12,100 nucleotides of DNA from an uncultured Eubacteriales bacterium (GTDB taxonomy: Bacteria > Bacillota > Clostridia > Oscillospirales > Oscillospiraceae): positions 1 through 12,100 of the forward strand of contig URPA01000057.1 of the NCBI GenBank assembly GCA_900549545.1, given 5' to 3'. Positions 5,271 to 11,828 of this stretch are shown piece after piece. Position numbers and translations under genes: made by a program. The notes under the pieces are model-generated. The model worked only from the letters and a program-made list of their open reading frames with translations, did not search any database and was not told where the DNA came from. Position 1 is the first letter of the stretch. Each line of letters opens with the position of its first letter.

Positions 5271-5903
5271 TTATATACCCAGAGCTTTCCTTATGACGGC
5301 TGTGGTTGCCTCAATACTGGGCTGGTTTTCGACCGTCTTGAGCTTGCCGAGCTTCTCATAGAAGCCCTTGAGCGGCTCGGTCTCCTTGTGATAGGTGTCG
5401 AGCCTTGCCTTGACGGTTTCGGGAGCGTCGTCCTTGCGGATGGTCAGCTCCCCGCCGCAGAAGTCGCACACGCCCTCGGTCTTGGGGGGATTGGAGACAA
5501 TGTGGAAGGTCTGGCTGCAATCCTTGCAGGTGCGGCGGCCGGACATACGCTCGATGATGACCTGGTCCTCTATCTCAATGGACAGGGCACAGTCCACCGC
5601 GACGCCCATCTCCTCCATAGCCTGAGCCTGGGGGATGGTGCGGGGAACACCGTCGAGGATGTAGCCGTTAGCGCAGTCGTCCTGAGCAAGGCGCTCCTTG
5701 ATGATGCCGATGATGACATCGTCGGGAACGAGCCTGCCGGAGTCCACATACTCTTTGGCCTTGAGACCAACGGGGGTGCCGTTTTTCATAGCGGCGCGCA
5801 AAATGTTGCCTGTGGAAATCGTAGGGATGTTGAGCAGCTTGCTCAGAATCTCCGCCTGAGTACCTTTACCGGCGCCCGGAGCGCCGAGAAGTATAAGCCT
5901 CAT
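5271..5903 (-). CDS. adk: Adenylate kinase (zinc LID type)
   Basis: Adenylate kinase converts ATP and AMP into two ADP in the cytoplasm. The 210-residue product has the P-loop GAPGAGKGT (7-15), the AMP-binding segment TGNILRAA (31-38), DGVPRT (84-89) and a long LID. C126-x2-C129 and C146-x2-C149 form the structural zinc site usual in Gram-positive enzymes. DGVPRT replaces the common DGFPRT. ATG at 5903 is chosen because AAGGAG (5910-5915) lies 6 nt upstream and it begins the canonical MRLILLGAPG. The reading frame is open further upstream to a TTG at 5921, overlapping the secY stop, but that would place the ribosome binding site inside the gene. Confidence 0.97.
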   Translation of the reverse strand: MRLILLGAPGAGKGTQAEILSKLLNIPTISTGNILRAAMKNGTPVGLKAKEYVDSGRLVPDDVIIGIIKERLAQDDCANGYILDGVPRTIPQAQAMEEMGVAVDCALSIEIEDQVIIERMSGRRTCKDCSQTFHIVSNPPKTEGVCDFCGGELTIRKDDAPETVKARLDTYHKETEPLKGFYEKLGKLKTVENQPSIEATTAVIRKALGI

Positions 5904-5917
5904 ATCGAACTCCTTAA

Positions 5918-7207
5918 TCAATCAAGGAAACCCTTGTAGTTGCGCATGAGCATCTGCGCCTCGAGGGCACGGACAGTCTCAAGAGCAACGCCGACAACAA
6001 TTATGATAGAGGTACCGCCCAGGGACACACCTGTGAGGGCAGCGCTCTGGCTGAAGTGAGCGACGAGGATAGGCACAACAGCGATGATGCCAAGGTAGAT
6101 GGCGCCGAACAGAGTGATCTTGTTGAGGACCTTCTGTATAAACTCGCTGGTGGGCTTGCCCGGACGGAAGCCGGGGATATAGCCGCCGTTCTTCTTCAGG
6201 TTGTTTGCCACTTCCACGGGGTTAAACTGGATGGTGGAGTAGAAGTAGGCAAAGAAGAGTATCAGCAGGAAGTAGATAATAGCGTAGGCGATGGAGGTGC
6301 TGTCAAACAGCCTGAGGAACCAGTTGTCTGAGCTTGCACCGGTGAACGCCGCGATAGTTGCCGGCAGACCGGCGATGGACTGGGCAAAGATTATCGGCAT
6401 AACACCGGACATGTTCACCTTCATGGGCAGGTGAGTGCTCTGGCCGCCATACATCTTGCGGCCGACAACGCGCTTGGCGTACTGGACGGGGATCCTGCGC
6501 TCGGCATCGTTGACAAAGACAATGAGAACGATGATCGCGAGGGCGCCCAGGAACATCAGCAGCGCGACCCACCAGTCAAGCTGGCCTCTGGCTATATTGG
6601 TGATGCTGGTCATGATGGTGGTCGGCAGACGGGAGATGATGCTGGCAAACAGGATAATGGATATACCGTTGCCGATACCAAACTCCGTTATCTGCTCGCC
6701 GAGCCACATGATAAGGGCGGAGCCGGAGGTAAAGGTGAGGATAATCACGATTGCCTTCAGGACACTGCCCTGAGCGGACACATCAAGCAGGCCGTTCTTG
6801 GCCATGATGGTGTAGTAACCAAAGCCCATGAGCAGGCCGATGGCCACGGTGGAGTAACGGGTGATGGCGGTGATCTTCTTCTTGCCTTCCTCGCCCTCTT
6901 CCTTCTGCAGGCGCTCGAGTGCGGGGATAGCGATGCACAGGAGCTGGATGATGATGGAAGCGTTAATGTAGGGCTGGATGGACAGCGCGAAAATAGTCGC
7001 GCTGGAGAAGGCGCCACCGGACATTACGTTGAACAGGCCGAGAATTGTGTTCTCGAGCTGCGTGAAATATGCCTGAAGGGCCGGGACATTGACGTAAGGC
7101 ACGGGAATGGCGTTGCCGAGACGGTAAAGCAGGACGATGAGCAAGGTGAAGAGTATCTTTTTGCGTATCTCTTCTATCCTCCACGCATTGCGCAGTGTCT
7201 GGAGCAC
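5918..7207 (-). CDS. secY: Protein translocase subunit SecY
   Basis: SecY forms the membrane channel of the general secretion pathway. The 429 residues contain about ten hydrophobic segments; the first is about 17-35 after the N-terminal MLQTLRNAWRIEEIRKK. Signature stretches are IFALSIQPYINASIIIQLL (72-90, plug and TM2 region), MWLGEQITEFGIGNGIS (167-183), ERRIPVQYAKR (236-246), GGYIPGFRPGKPT (341-353) and GGTSIIIVVGVALET (397-411). The start is a GTG directly abutting the rplO stop codon (TAA then GTG, no gap), with GAGGTGG inside the end of rplO. This argues for translational coupling of SecY to L15. Its stop lies 14 nt before the adk start. Confidence 0.98.
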   Translation of the reverse strand: MLQTLRNAWRIEEIRKKILFTLLIVLLYRLGNAIPVPYVNVPALQAYFTQLENTILGLFNVMSGGAFSSATIFALSIQPYINASIIIQLLCIAIPALERLQKEEGEEGKKKITAITRYSTVAIGLLMGFGYYTIMAKNGLLDVSAQGSVLKAIVIILTFTSGSALIMWLGEQITEFGIGNGISIILFASIISRLPTTIMTSITNIARGQLDWWVALLMFLGALAIIVLIVFVNDAERRIPVQYAKRVVGRKMYGGQSTHLPMKVNMSGVMPIIFAQSIAGLPATIAAFTGASSDNWFLRLFDSTSIAYAIIYFLLILFFAYFYSTIQFNPVEVANNLKKNGGYIPGFRPGKPTSEFIQKVLNKITLFGAIYLGIIAVVPILVAHFSQSAALTGVSLGGTSIIIVVGVALETVRALEAQMLMRNYKGFLD

Positions 7208-7648
7208 TTATACCACCTCTGCCTTTCCGCCAGCCGCCTCGATCTTCTCTTTTGCGGACTCGGAGAAGGCAGCGGCCTTGACAGTCAACTTCTTGGAGAT
7301 TTCGCCATTACCAAGAATTTTCACGCCGTATCTGCACTTGGAGAGGATGCCAGCGTCAAGCAGAGCCTGAGCGTCAACAACCGCGCCGTCCTCGAACTTG
7401 TCAAGAACTGCGATGTTCACGGCCTCGAGGGGCTTTGCAAAGATGTTGTTGAAGCCTCTCTTGGGGATGCGGCGAGCCAGAGGCATCTGGCCGCCTTCAA
7501 AACCGATGCGGACACCGCCGCCGCTGCGTGCCTTCTGACCCTTGTGGCCGCGGCCGGCAGTCTTGCCATTGCCGGTGGCATGGCCTCTGCCCTTGCGCTT
7601 GTCAACATGGGTGGAGCCGGCGACGGGAGAAAGTTCATGAATATACAT
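7208..7648 (-). CDS. rplO: 50S ribosomal protein L15
   Basis: L15 binds 23S rRNA late in large-subunit assembly. The 146-residue product starts MYIHELSPVAGSTHVDKRKG, then has the glycine-rich KGRGHATGNGKTAGRGHKGQ region (about 19-38) that threads into rRNA. RIGFEGGQMPLARRIPKRGF follows at about 47-66. Length is normal. AAGGAGGG precedes the ATG, and the gene follows rpmD with a 14-nt gap. Its stop codon touches the secY GTG start. Confidence 0.98.
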   Translation of the reverse strand: MYIHELSPVAGSTHVDKRKGRGHATGNGKTAGRGHKGQKARSGGGVRIGFEGGQMPLARRIPKRGFNNIFAKPLEAVNIAVLDKFEDGAVVDAQALLDAGILSKCRYGVKILGNGEISKKLTVKAAAFSESAKEKIEAAGGKAEVV

Positions 7649-7662
7649 TCTCTTTGCCCTCC

Positions 7663-7842
7663 TTATTCTTCGGTAACCTTGAGCAGATAGCCGATCTTGG
7701 CAATCTTGCCGCGGGTCTGGGGATTGTCGGGCTGTACGGTCTCGTTGCCGATCTTGTGCAGACCGAGGGACTGAGCAGTGGCAATGTGGCTGTCCAGTCT
7801 GCCGTTGAGGCTCTTTACGAGCTTAATTCTAAGATTTGCCAT
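7663..7842 (-). CDS. rpmD: 50S ribosomal protein L30
   Basis: This 59-residue protein, translated directly from the sequence, starts MANLRIKLVKSLNGRLDSHI and continues through TAQSLGLHKIGNETVQPDNP to KIGYLLKVTEE. That is the standard single-domain ferredoxin-like L30 of bacteria, with the L-G-L-x-K-I-G core. It is too short for many gene finders. AAGGAGGGCG lies just before the ATG. It sits between rpsE (12-nt gap) and rplO, the universal position in the spc cluster. Confidence 0.96.
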   Translation of the reverse strand: MANLRIKLVKSLNGRLDSHIATAQSLGLHKIGNETVQPDNPQTRGKIAKIGYLLKVTEE

Positions 7843-7854
7843 GTTACGCCCTCC

Positions 7855-8379
7855 TTAACCCTGAACTTCTTCAGGAGTCTTGCCTCTGACGGCTGCAACC
7901 TGAGCTGCATCGCGCAGGGACTTGAGGCCCTCCATAGTAGCGGCGACAACATTCGCGGGGTTGTTGGTGCGCAGGCACTTGGTACGAATGTCGCGGATGC
8001 CGGCAGCCTCAACAACTGCACGGACAGCACCGCCGGCGATAACGCCGGTGCCTTCGGGGGCGGGCTTGAGCAGGACGCGGCCTGCGCCAAACTCACCGAT
8101 GACCTCGTGAGGAATGGTGGTGCCGCTGAGGGTGACCTTGCAGATGTTCTTCTTCGCGTCCTCCAGGCCCTTGCGGATAGCCTCGGAGACTTCGTTGGCC
8201 TTGCCCATGCCGAAGCCGACGCGGCCCTTGCCGTCACCGACAACGCACAGAGCGGAGAACTTGGCAACACGGCCGCCCTTGACGGTCTTGCTGACGCGGT
8301 TGAGGGAAACTACCTTCTCAATGAACTCAGACGGAGCGTCCTCCTTGCGGCGGTCTCTTCTGTCGTTATTATAAGCCAT
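7855..8379 (-). CDS. rpsE: 30S ribosomal protein S5
   Basis: S5 helps decoding accuracy and mRNA unwinding at the 30S entry site. In the 174 residues, FIEKVVSLNRVSKTVKGGRV (19-38) opens the double-stranded RNA-binding-like domain; its VSKTVKGGR loop is where spectinomycin-resistance changes are known in other bacteria, and it looks wild type here. VVGDGKGRVGFGMGKANEV follows at 46-64, and the C-terminal domain contains GTGVIAGGAVRAVVEAAGIR (110-129) and KCLRTNNPANVV (134-145). AAGGAGGGAG precedes the ATG. Length is normal. The gene follows rplR with a 16-nt gap. Confidence 0.98.
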   Translation of the reverse strand: MAYNNDRRDRRKEDAPSEFIEKVVSLNRVSKTVKGGRVAKFSALCVVGDGKGRVGFGMGKANEVSEAIRKGLEDAKKNICKVTLSGTTIPHEVIGEFGAGRVLLKPAPEGTGVIAGGAVRAVVEAAGIRDIRTKCLRTNNPANVVAATMEGLKSLRDAAQVAAVRGKTPEEVQG

Positions 8380-8395
8380 ATCAGTTTCTCCCTCC

Positions 8396-8755
8396 TTAGA
8401 ACTTCAGGCCGCCCTCACGGGCGCCCTCTGCCAGAGCCTTAACACGGCCGTGGTAAATGTAGCCGCCGCGGTCGAAAACGACATCCTCGATGCCCTTCTG
8501 CAGAGCGCGCTCTGCAACAGCGGCACCGACCTTCTTGGCAGCCTCGCAGTTGCCGCCGTTACCCTCGAAGCCCTTCTCAACGGAAGAGGCGGAAACCAGG
8601 GTGTTGCCGGCAACATCGTCAATAATCTGAGCGTAAATGTTGTTCTCGCTGCGGAAAACACACAGGCGGGGTCTCTCGGCGGTGCCGGAGATCTTGCCGC
8701 GCACTCTGCTGTGGCGCTTGATGCGCTGCGCTCTTGTATCAGGTCTTTTAATCAT
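8396..8755 (-). CDS. rplR: 50S ribosomal protein L18
   Basis: L18 binds 5S rRNA together with L5 and helps seat it in the central protuberance. The 119-residue protein has a basic N-terminus (MIKRPDTRAQRIKRHSRVRG), then GTAERPRLCVFRSENNIYAQ (24-43) and IIDDVAGNTLVSASS. It ends in FDRGGYIYHGRVKALAEGAREGGLKF, the typical L18 finish. AAGGAAGG precedes the ATG. It lies between rplF and rpsE, as in all spc-type clusters. Confidence 0.98.
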   Translation of the reverse strand: MIKRPDTRAQRIKRHSRVRGKISGTAERPRLCVFRSENNIYAQIIDDVAGNTLVSASSVEKGFEGNGGNCEAAKKVGAAVAERALQKGIEDVVFDRGGYIYHGRVKALAEGAREGGLKF

Positions 8756-8770
8756 TCAGCACACCTTCCT

Positions 8771-9313
8771 TTACTTAGCGCCGGTCTTGCCTTCTTTGCG
8801 GCGGATAACTTCGTAGTCATACTTGATGCCCTTGCCCTTGTAGGGTTCGGGAGGTCTCTTACCACGAACTTCTGCTGCAAACTGGCCAACCTTCTGCTTG
8901 TCGATACCTTTGATGACAATGTGGTTCGCATCGGGAACATCGATCTGGATGTCCTCAGTCTCGGGGACAATGATCTGGTGGGAGAAGCCGAGGTTCATGA
9001 CCAGATTCTTGCCTTCCTTGGCTGCACGGTAACCAACACCGTTGATCTCGAGCTTCTTCTCGAAGCCGTGAGTCACGCCGACAACCATGTTGTCGATGAG
9101 GGTGCGGGTCAGGCCGTGGAGGGAACGATTCTCTTTGGTATCGTCGGGACGGGTGACATGAATAACGCCCGCATCTACGGTGACGGTCATCTGAGGAGCG
9201 AGAGCGCGCTCAAGAGTGCCCTTGGGGCCCTTGACGGTGATGTGGTTGTGCTCGCCCAGCTTGACTTCAACGCCAGCGGGGATAGTGATGGGTGCTCTAC
9301 CAATTCTTGACAT
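8771..9313 (-). CDS. rplF: 50S ribosomal protein L6
   Basis: L6 sits near the factor-binding site of the large subunit. It has 180 residues in two repeated domains. The first starts MSRIGRAPITIPAGVEV and includes HITVKGPKGTLERAL (24-38). The second includes INGVGYRAAKEGKNLVMNLG (90-109) and HIVIKGIDKQKVGQFAAEVR (131-150), followed by RPPEPYKGKGIKY (153-165), the L6 signature. AAGGAGG precedes the ATG. The gap from rpsH is 13 nt and to rplR 15 nt. Confidence 0.98.
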   Translation of the reverse strand: MSRIGRAPITIPAGVEVKLGEHNHITVKGPKGTLERALAPQMTVTVDAGVIHVTRPDDTKENRSLHGLTRTLIDNMVVGVTHGFEKKLEINGVGYRAAKEGKNLVMNLGFSHQIIVPETEDIQIDVPDANHIVIKGIDKQKVGQFAAEVRGKRPPEPYKGKGIKYDYEVIRRKEGKTGAK

Positions 9314-9326
9314 TCTTCAGCCCTCC

Positions 9327-9725
9327 TTACCATACAAACGCAAGGACTTCGCCGCCAACATGCTCTTTGCGAGCCTGCTTATCGGTCATGATGCCCTTGG
9401 AAGTGGAAATGATGGCAATGCCAAGGCCCTTGAGAACACGAGGCAGCTCGTCAGCACCGGCGTAAACGCGGAGACCGGGCTTGCTGACGCGGCGAAGACC
9501 CTGAATGGCCTTCTCCTTGCCGGGGAGATACTTGAGCGTAATGCGAATAACGCCCTGGGTGCCGTCGTCGATAACCTGGTAGTTCTTGATGTAGCCCTCG
9601 TTGAGAAGAATCTCAGCAATGGCTTTCTTCATCTTGGACGCGGGGACGTCGACGGTTTCATGCTTAGCGGTTCCGGCGTTGCGGACACGGGTAAGCATAT
9701 CTGCAATGGGGTCAGTGATCTGCAT
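9327..9725 (-). CDS. rpsH: 30S ribosomal protein S8
   Basis: S8 is a primary 16S rRNA-binding protein. The 132-residue product starts MQITDPIADMLTRVRNAGTA and has the RVSKPGLRVY segment (about 80-89). It ends in ISTSKGIMTDKQARKEHVGG and EVLAFVW, the conserved RNA-binding C-terminus. AGGAGG lies about 8 nt upstream of the ATG. A 174-nt structured gap separates it from rpsN, where most operons of this type have only a few nucleotides. In E. coli S8 represses this operon by binding mRNA near the start of rplE, so the gap is a candidate site for analogous control here; that is inference. Confidence 0.98.
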   Translation of the reverse strand: MQITDPIADMLTRVRNAGTAKHETVDVPASKMKKAIAEILLNEGYIKNYQVIDDGTQGVIRITLKYLPGKEKAIQGLRRVSKPGLRVYAGADELPRVLKGLGIAIISTSKGIMTDKQARKEHVGGEVLAFVW

Positions 9726-9899
9726 AGTGGTTTATCCTCCTGATTTTAGAGTTACCGGCGGCAAAGCCTGCCGGTTCAGGCGGCGAGGTTCCATGCCAAT
9801 ACATGATTGGCCATGGCCTTTCGCCATCCTTTTATTCACAGGCGGGAGGGATCAGCTCCCGCCGATGAAACATTGTTTGTGCGCACTTATCGCGCGAAA
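9726..9899 (-). promoter_or_regulatory. Structured intergenic leader between rpsN and rpsH
   Basis: No gene fits in these 174 nt. Read on the minus strand there are three clear hairpins: an 8-bp GGCGGGAG/CTCCCGCC stem with 7-nt loop (9856-9863 with 9841-9848); a 6-bp stem with 5-nt loop (9806-9811 with 9795-9800), extendable to 9 bp with one bulge; and a 9-bp stem with one bulged base and a TTT loop (9754-9775), ending 12-14 nt upstream of the rpsH ribosome binding site. A 10-bp palindrome GGCCATGGCC lies at 9809-9818. None has a U tract, and I see no good promoter. Two sequence blocks recur in the gap before rpsM. A mRNA control element or a dispersed repeat are both possible. Confidence 0.55.
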
Positions 9900-10085
9900 T
9901 TAGAAGCTTGCTTTCCTTACACCCGGAATTTGACCCTTGTAGGCTAATTCACGGAAGCAGATACGGCAAATGCCGTAGTTGCGCAGGTAAGCGTGGGGAC
10001 GGCCGCAGATTTTGCAGCGGTTGTACTTGCGGGTGGAGTACTTCGCGGGAGCCTGCTGCTTGAGTATCATAGATTTCTTTGCCAT
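9900..10085 (-). CDS. rpsN: 30S ribosomal protein S14 type Z (zinc form)
   Basis: At 61 residues this is the short zinc-binding S14. It starts MAKKSMILKQQAPAKYSTRK, then has C24-K-I-C27 and C40-R-I-C43 around GRPHAYLRNYGI, the two cysteine pairs of the zinc ribbon, and ends GQIPGVRKASF. It is part of the 30S head. The short form is the rule in Bacillota and Actinobacteria as the main S14 gene. AAGGAGGAG precedes the ATG. It follows rplE with a 13-nt gap and is followed by the structured gap before rpsH. Confidence 0.98.
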   Translation of the reverse strand: MAKKSMILKQQAPAKYSTRKYNRCKICGRPHAYLRNYGICRICFRELAYKGQIPGVRKASF

Positions 10086-10098
10086 AATTTACTCCTCC

Positions 10099-10638
10099 TT
10101 AACCCACAAAGGGCGCGCCCATGAGCTTGAGCAGCTCGCGAGCCTCTTCGTCAGTCTGAGCGGTGGTGGTGATAGCAATGTTCATACCGCGCAGCTTCTC
10201 GATCTTGTCGTACTCGATCTCGGGGAAGATGATCTGTTCCTTCAGGCCAAGGCTGTAATTGCCGCGGCCGTCGAAAGCGTCTGCGGAGATGCCGCGGAAG
10301 TCGCGGACACGGGGCAGAGCAACATTGAACAGACGGTCAAGGAACTCCCACATGCGATCCTGACGCAGAGTGACCTTCACGCCGACCTTCATGCCCTCAC
10401 GGAGCTTGAAGTTAGCGACGGACTTCTTTGCCACGGTAGCAACAGCGTGCTGACCGGTGATCGCGGAGATGTCCTTAATAACAGCGTCCAGAGCCTTGGC
10501 GTTATCCTTGCAGTCGCCGCAGCCGACAGAGACAACGATCTTGTCGATCTTGGGGATCTGCATGGTGGACTTGTACTGGAACTTCTCCATCAGAGCAGGA
10601 GCAACTTCCTCAAGATATTTTTTCTTCATTCTTGTCAT
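10099..10638 (-). CDS. rplE: 50S ribosomal protein L5
   Basis: L5 binds 5S rRNA and contacts S13 and the P-site tRNA. The 179-residue length is standard. Visible family segments are KYLEEVAPALMEKFQYKSTM (7-26), PKIDKIVVSVGCGD, TGQHAVATVAKKSVANFKLR (about 56-75) with the basic loop, REGMKVGVKVTLRQDRMWEF, and FPEIEYDKIEKLRGMNIAIT near the end. The N-terminus begins MTRMKKKY; ATG at 10638 has AAGGAG about 11 nt upstream, and the ATG three codons later would be closer to the family norm but is further from the site. It follows rplX with an 18-nt gap. Confidence 0.97.
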   Translation of the reverse strand: MTRMKKKYLEEVAPALMEKFQYKSTMQIPKIDKIVVSVGCGDCKDNAKALDAVIKDISAITGQHAVATVAKKSVANFKLREGMKVGVKVTLRQDRMWEFLDRLFNVALPRVRDFRGISADAFDGRGNYSLGLKEQIIFPEIEYDKIEKLRGMNIAITTTAQTDEEARELLKLMGAPFVG

Positions 10639-10656
10639 AGTCAGTTATCTCCTTTC

Positions 10657-10962
10657 TCAGATTTCTGCGCCGCACTTCTTGCAGACGCGGACCTTTTTGC
10701 CGTCCACGATCTTGTGGGCGACGCGGGTACCCTTGCCGCACTTGGGGCAGACAAGCTGAACCTTGCAGGCGTAGATGGGGGTCTCAAGCTTGATGATGCC
10801 GCCCTCCTGGCCCTGCTTCATAGCGCGCTGGTGCTTGGTCGCAACGTTGACACCCTCGACGACAACCTTGCCGCCCTTGGGGTCTGCGCTGAGGACCTTG
10901 CCCTGCTTGCCCTTGTCCTTACCGGACAGGACAACGACTTTATCGTCTTTTCTAATGTTCAT
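10657..10962 (-). CDS. rplX: 50S ribosomal protein L24 with two CxxC pairs
   Basis: L24 is an early assembly protein near the exit tunnel. From ATG 10962 it has 101 residues: MNIRKDDKVVVLSGKDKGKQ, the KOW motif, then VEGVNVATKHQRAM (35-48). The C-terminal extension carries C72-P-K-C75 and C94-K-K-C97, a probable zinc ribbon seen in many clostridial L24 proteins and absent from E. coli. The start is set by GGAGG 8 nt upstream. An in-frame ATG at 10977 overlaps the rplN stop but would put this site inside the gene. It is 14 nt after rplN. Confidence 0.97.
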   Translation of the reverse strand: MNIRKDDKVVVLSGKDKGKQGKVLSADPKGGKVVVEGVNVATKHQRAMKQGQEGGIIKLETPIYACKVQLVCPKCGKGTRVAHKIVDGKKVRVCKKCGAEI

Positions 10963-10976
10963 TCTTGTACCCTCCA

Positions 10977-11348
10977 TTAAATCACTTCGGGAGCCAGGGA
11001 CAGGATCTTCATGTATTCCTTGTCACGCAGCTCACGGGCGACGGGTCCAAAGATACGAGTACCGCGGGGGTTCTTATCACCGGTGTTGATAAGAACGGCA
11101 GCGTTCTCGTCGAAGCGGACATAGGTGCCGTCGGCGCGGCGGACGGGCTTGACAGTGCGGACGATAACTGCCTTGACAACATCGCCCTTCTTGACAGAGC
11201 CGCCGGGTGCCGCCTTGCGGACGGAGCAAACTACGACATCGCCTATGCTGGCGTACTTGCGGCCGGAACCGCCGAGCACGCGGATGCATTTGAGTTCCTT
11301 GGCGCCGGTATTGTCGGCGACCTTCAGATAAGATTCCTGCTGTATCAT
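10977..11348 (-). CDS. rplN: 50S ribosomal protein L14
   Basis: L14 lies at the subunit interface next to L19 and forms bridge B8. The 123 residues begin MIQQESYLKVADNTGAKELK, an almost universal sequence. CIRVLGGSGRKYASIGDVVV follows, then KAVIVRTVKPVRRADGTYVR and a GTRIFGPVARELRDKEYMKI segment before the end. Length is one residue above the common 122. A GGAGG site precedes the ATG. It follows rpsQ with a 12-nt gap. Confidence 0.98.
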   Translation of the reverse strand: MIQQESYLKVADNTGAKELKCIRVLGGSGRKYASIGDVVVCSVRKAAPGGSVKKGDVVKAVIVRTVKPVRRADGTYVRFDENAAVLINTGDKNPRGTRIFGPVARELRDKEYMKILSLAPEVI

Positions 11349-11360
11349 TACGGCGCCTCC

Positions 11361-11624
11361 TTACTTAGCCTTTTCTACGATTTCGACCACGCGCCATCTC
11401 TTGTCCTTGGACAGAGGGCGGGTCTCCATCACGCGGACGATATCGCCGACGCCGCACTCGTTGTTCTCATCGTGGGCCTTCAGGCGGTAAGTCCTGCCTA
11501 TGATCTTCTTATAAACCTTGTGGGCAACGCGGTCCTCAACAATGACGACCACAGTCTTGTCCATCTTGTCGGATACGACCTTGCCTACGCGGGTCTTACG
11601 GGAAGTAGTTCTTTCGTCAATCAT
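11361..11624 (-). CDS. rpsQ: 30S ribosomal protein S17
   Basis: S17 is an OB-fold primary binder of 16S rRNA. The 87-residue product has RKTRVGKVVSDKMDKTVVVI (9-28), followed by HKVYKKIIGRTYRLKAHDEN (35-54) and a V-G-D-I-V-R-V-M-E-T-R-P-L-S-K segment, all family hallmarks. Length is normal. The ribosome binding site GGAGG overlaps the end of rpmC, and the gap is 14 nt. Confidence 0.98.
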   Translation of the reverse strand: MIDERTTSRKTRVGKVVSDKMDKTVVVIVEDRVAHKVYKKIIGRTYRLKAHDENNECGVGDIVRVMETRPLSKDKRWRVVEIVEKAK

Positions 11625-11638
11625 TATTCCTTACCTCC

Positions 11639-11827
11639 TCAATTCTGCTTCTCGCGCAGTACGGTCTTGACGCGAGCGATGTCACGGCGGACAGCGGAGA
11701 TCTTGGTGGGGTTGTCAAGATGATTGGTGGCATGCTGCATACGGAGCATGAACAGATCCTTCTTGAGGTCGACGAGCTTACCTTCGAGCTCGCTGACGGA
11801 CATGGAGCGTATTTCGTTTGCCTTCAT
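11639..11827 (-). CDS. rpmC: 50S ribosomal protein L29
   Basis: L29 is a two-helix protein at the exit tunnel rim, part of the docking site for trigger factor and SRP. From ATG 11827 it has 62 residues: MKANEIRSMSVSELEGKLVD, then LKKDLFMLRMQHATNHLDNP and a second helix ISAVRRDIARVKTVLREKQN. This length and start fit the family. The frame is open a few codons upstream with GTG codons, but those overlap rplP. The start is 1 nt after the rplP stop, with only a GGTGGTGA-like site inside rplP, so translational coupling to rplP is likely. Confidence 0.96.
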   Translation of the reverse strand: MKANEIRSMSVSELEGKLVDLKKDLFMLRMQHATNHLDNPTKISAVRRDIARVKTVLREKQN

Positions 11828-11828
11828 C

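Noticed and set aside
6431..7690. A plus-strand reading frame of 419 codons antisense to secY and rplO
   Set aside because: It lies entirely opposite two conserved genes. Its residues are the shadow of GC-rich third positions in the real genes, and it has no ribosome binding site or recognisable domain.
10012..10980. A plus-strand frame of 322 codons antisense to rpsN, rplE and rplX
   Set aside because: It crosses several conserved genes and their intergenic gaps without any sign of a domain; it is a coding shadow.
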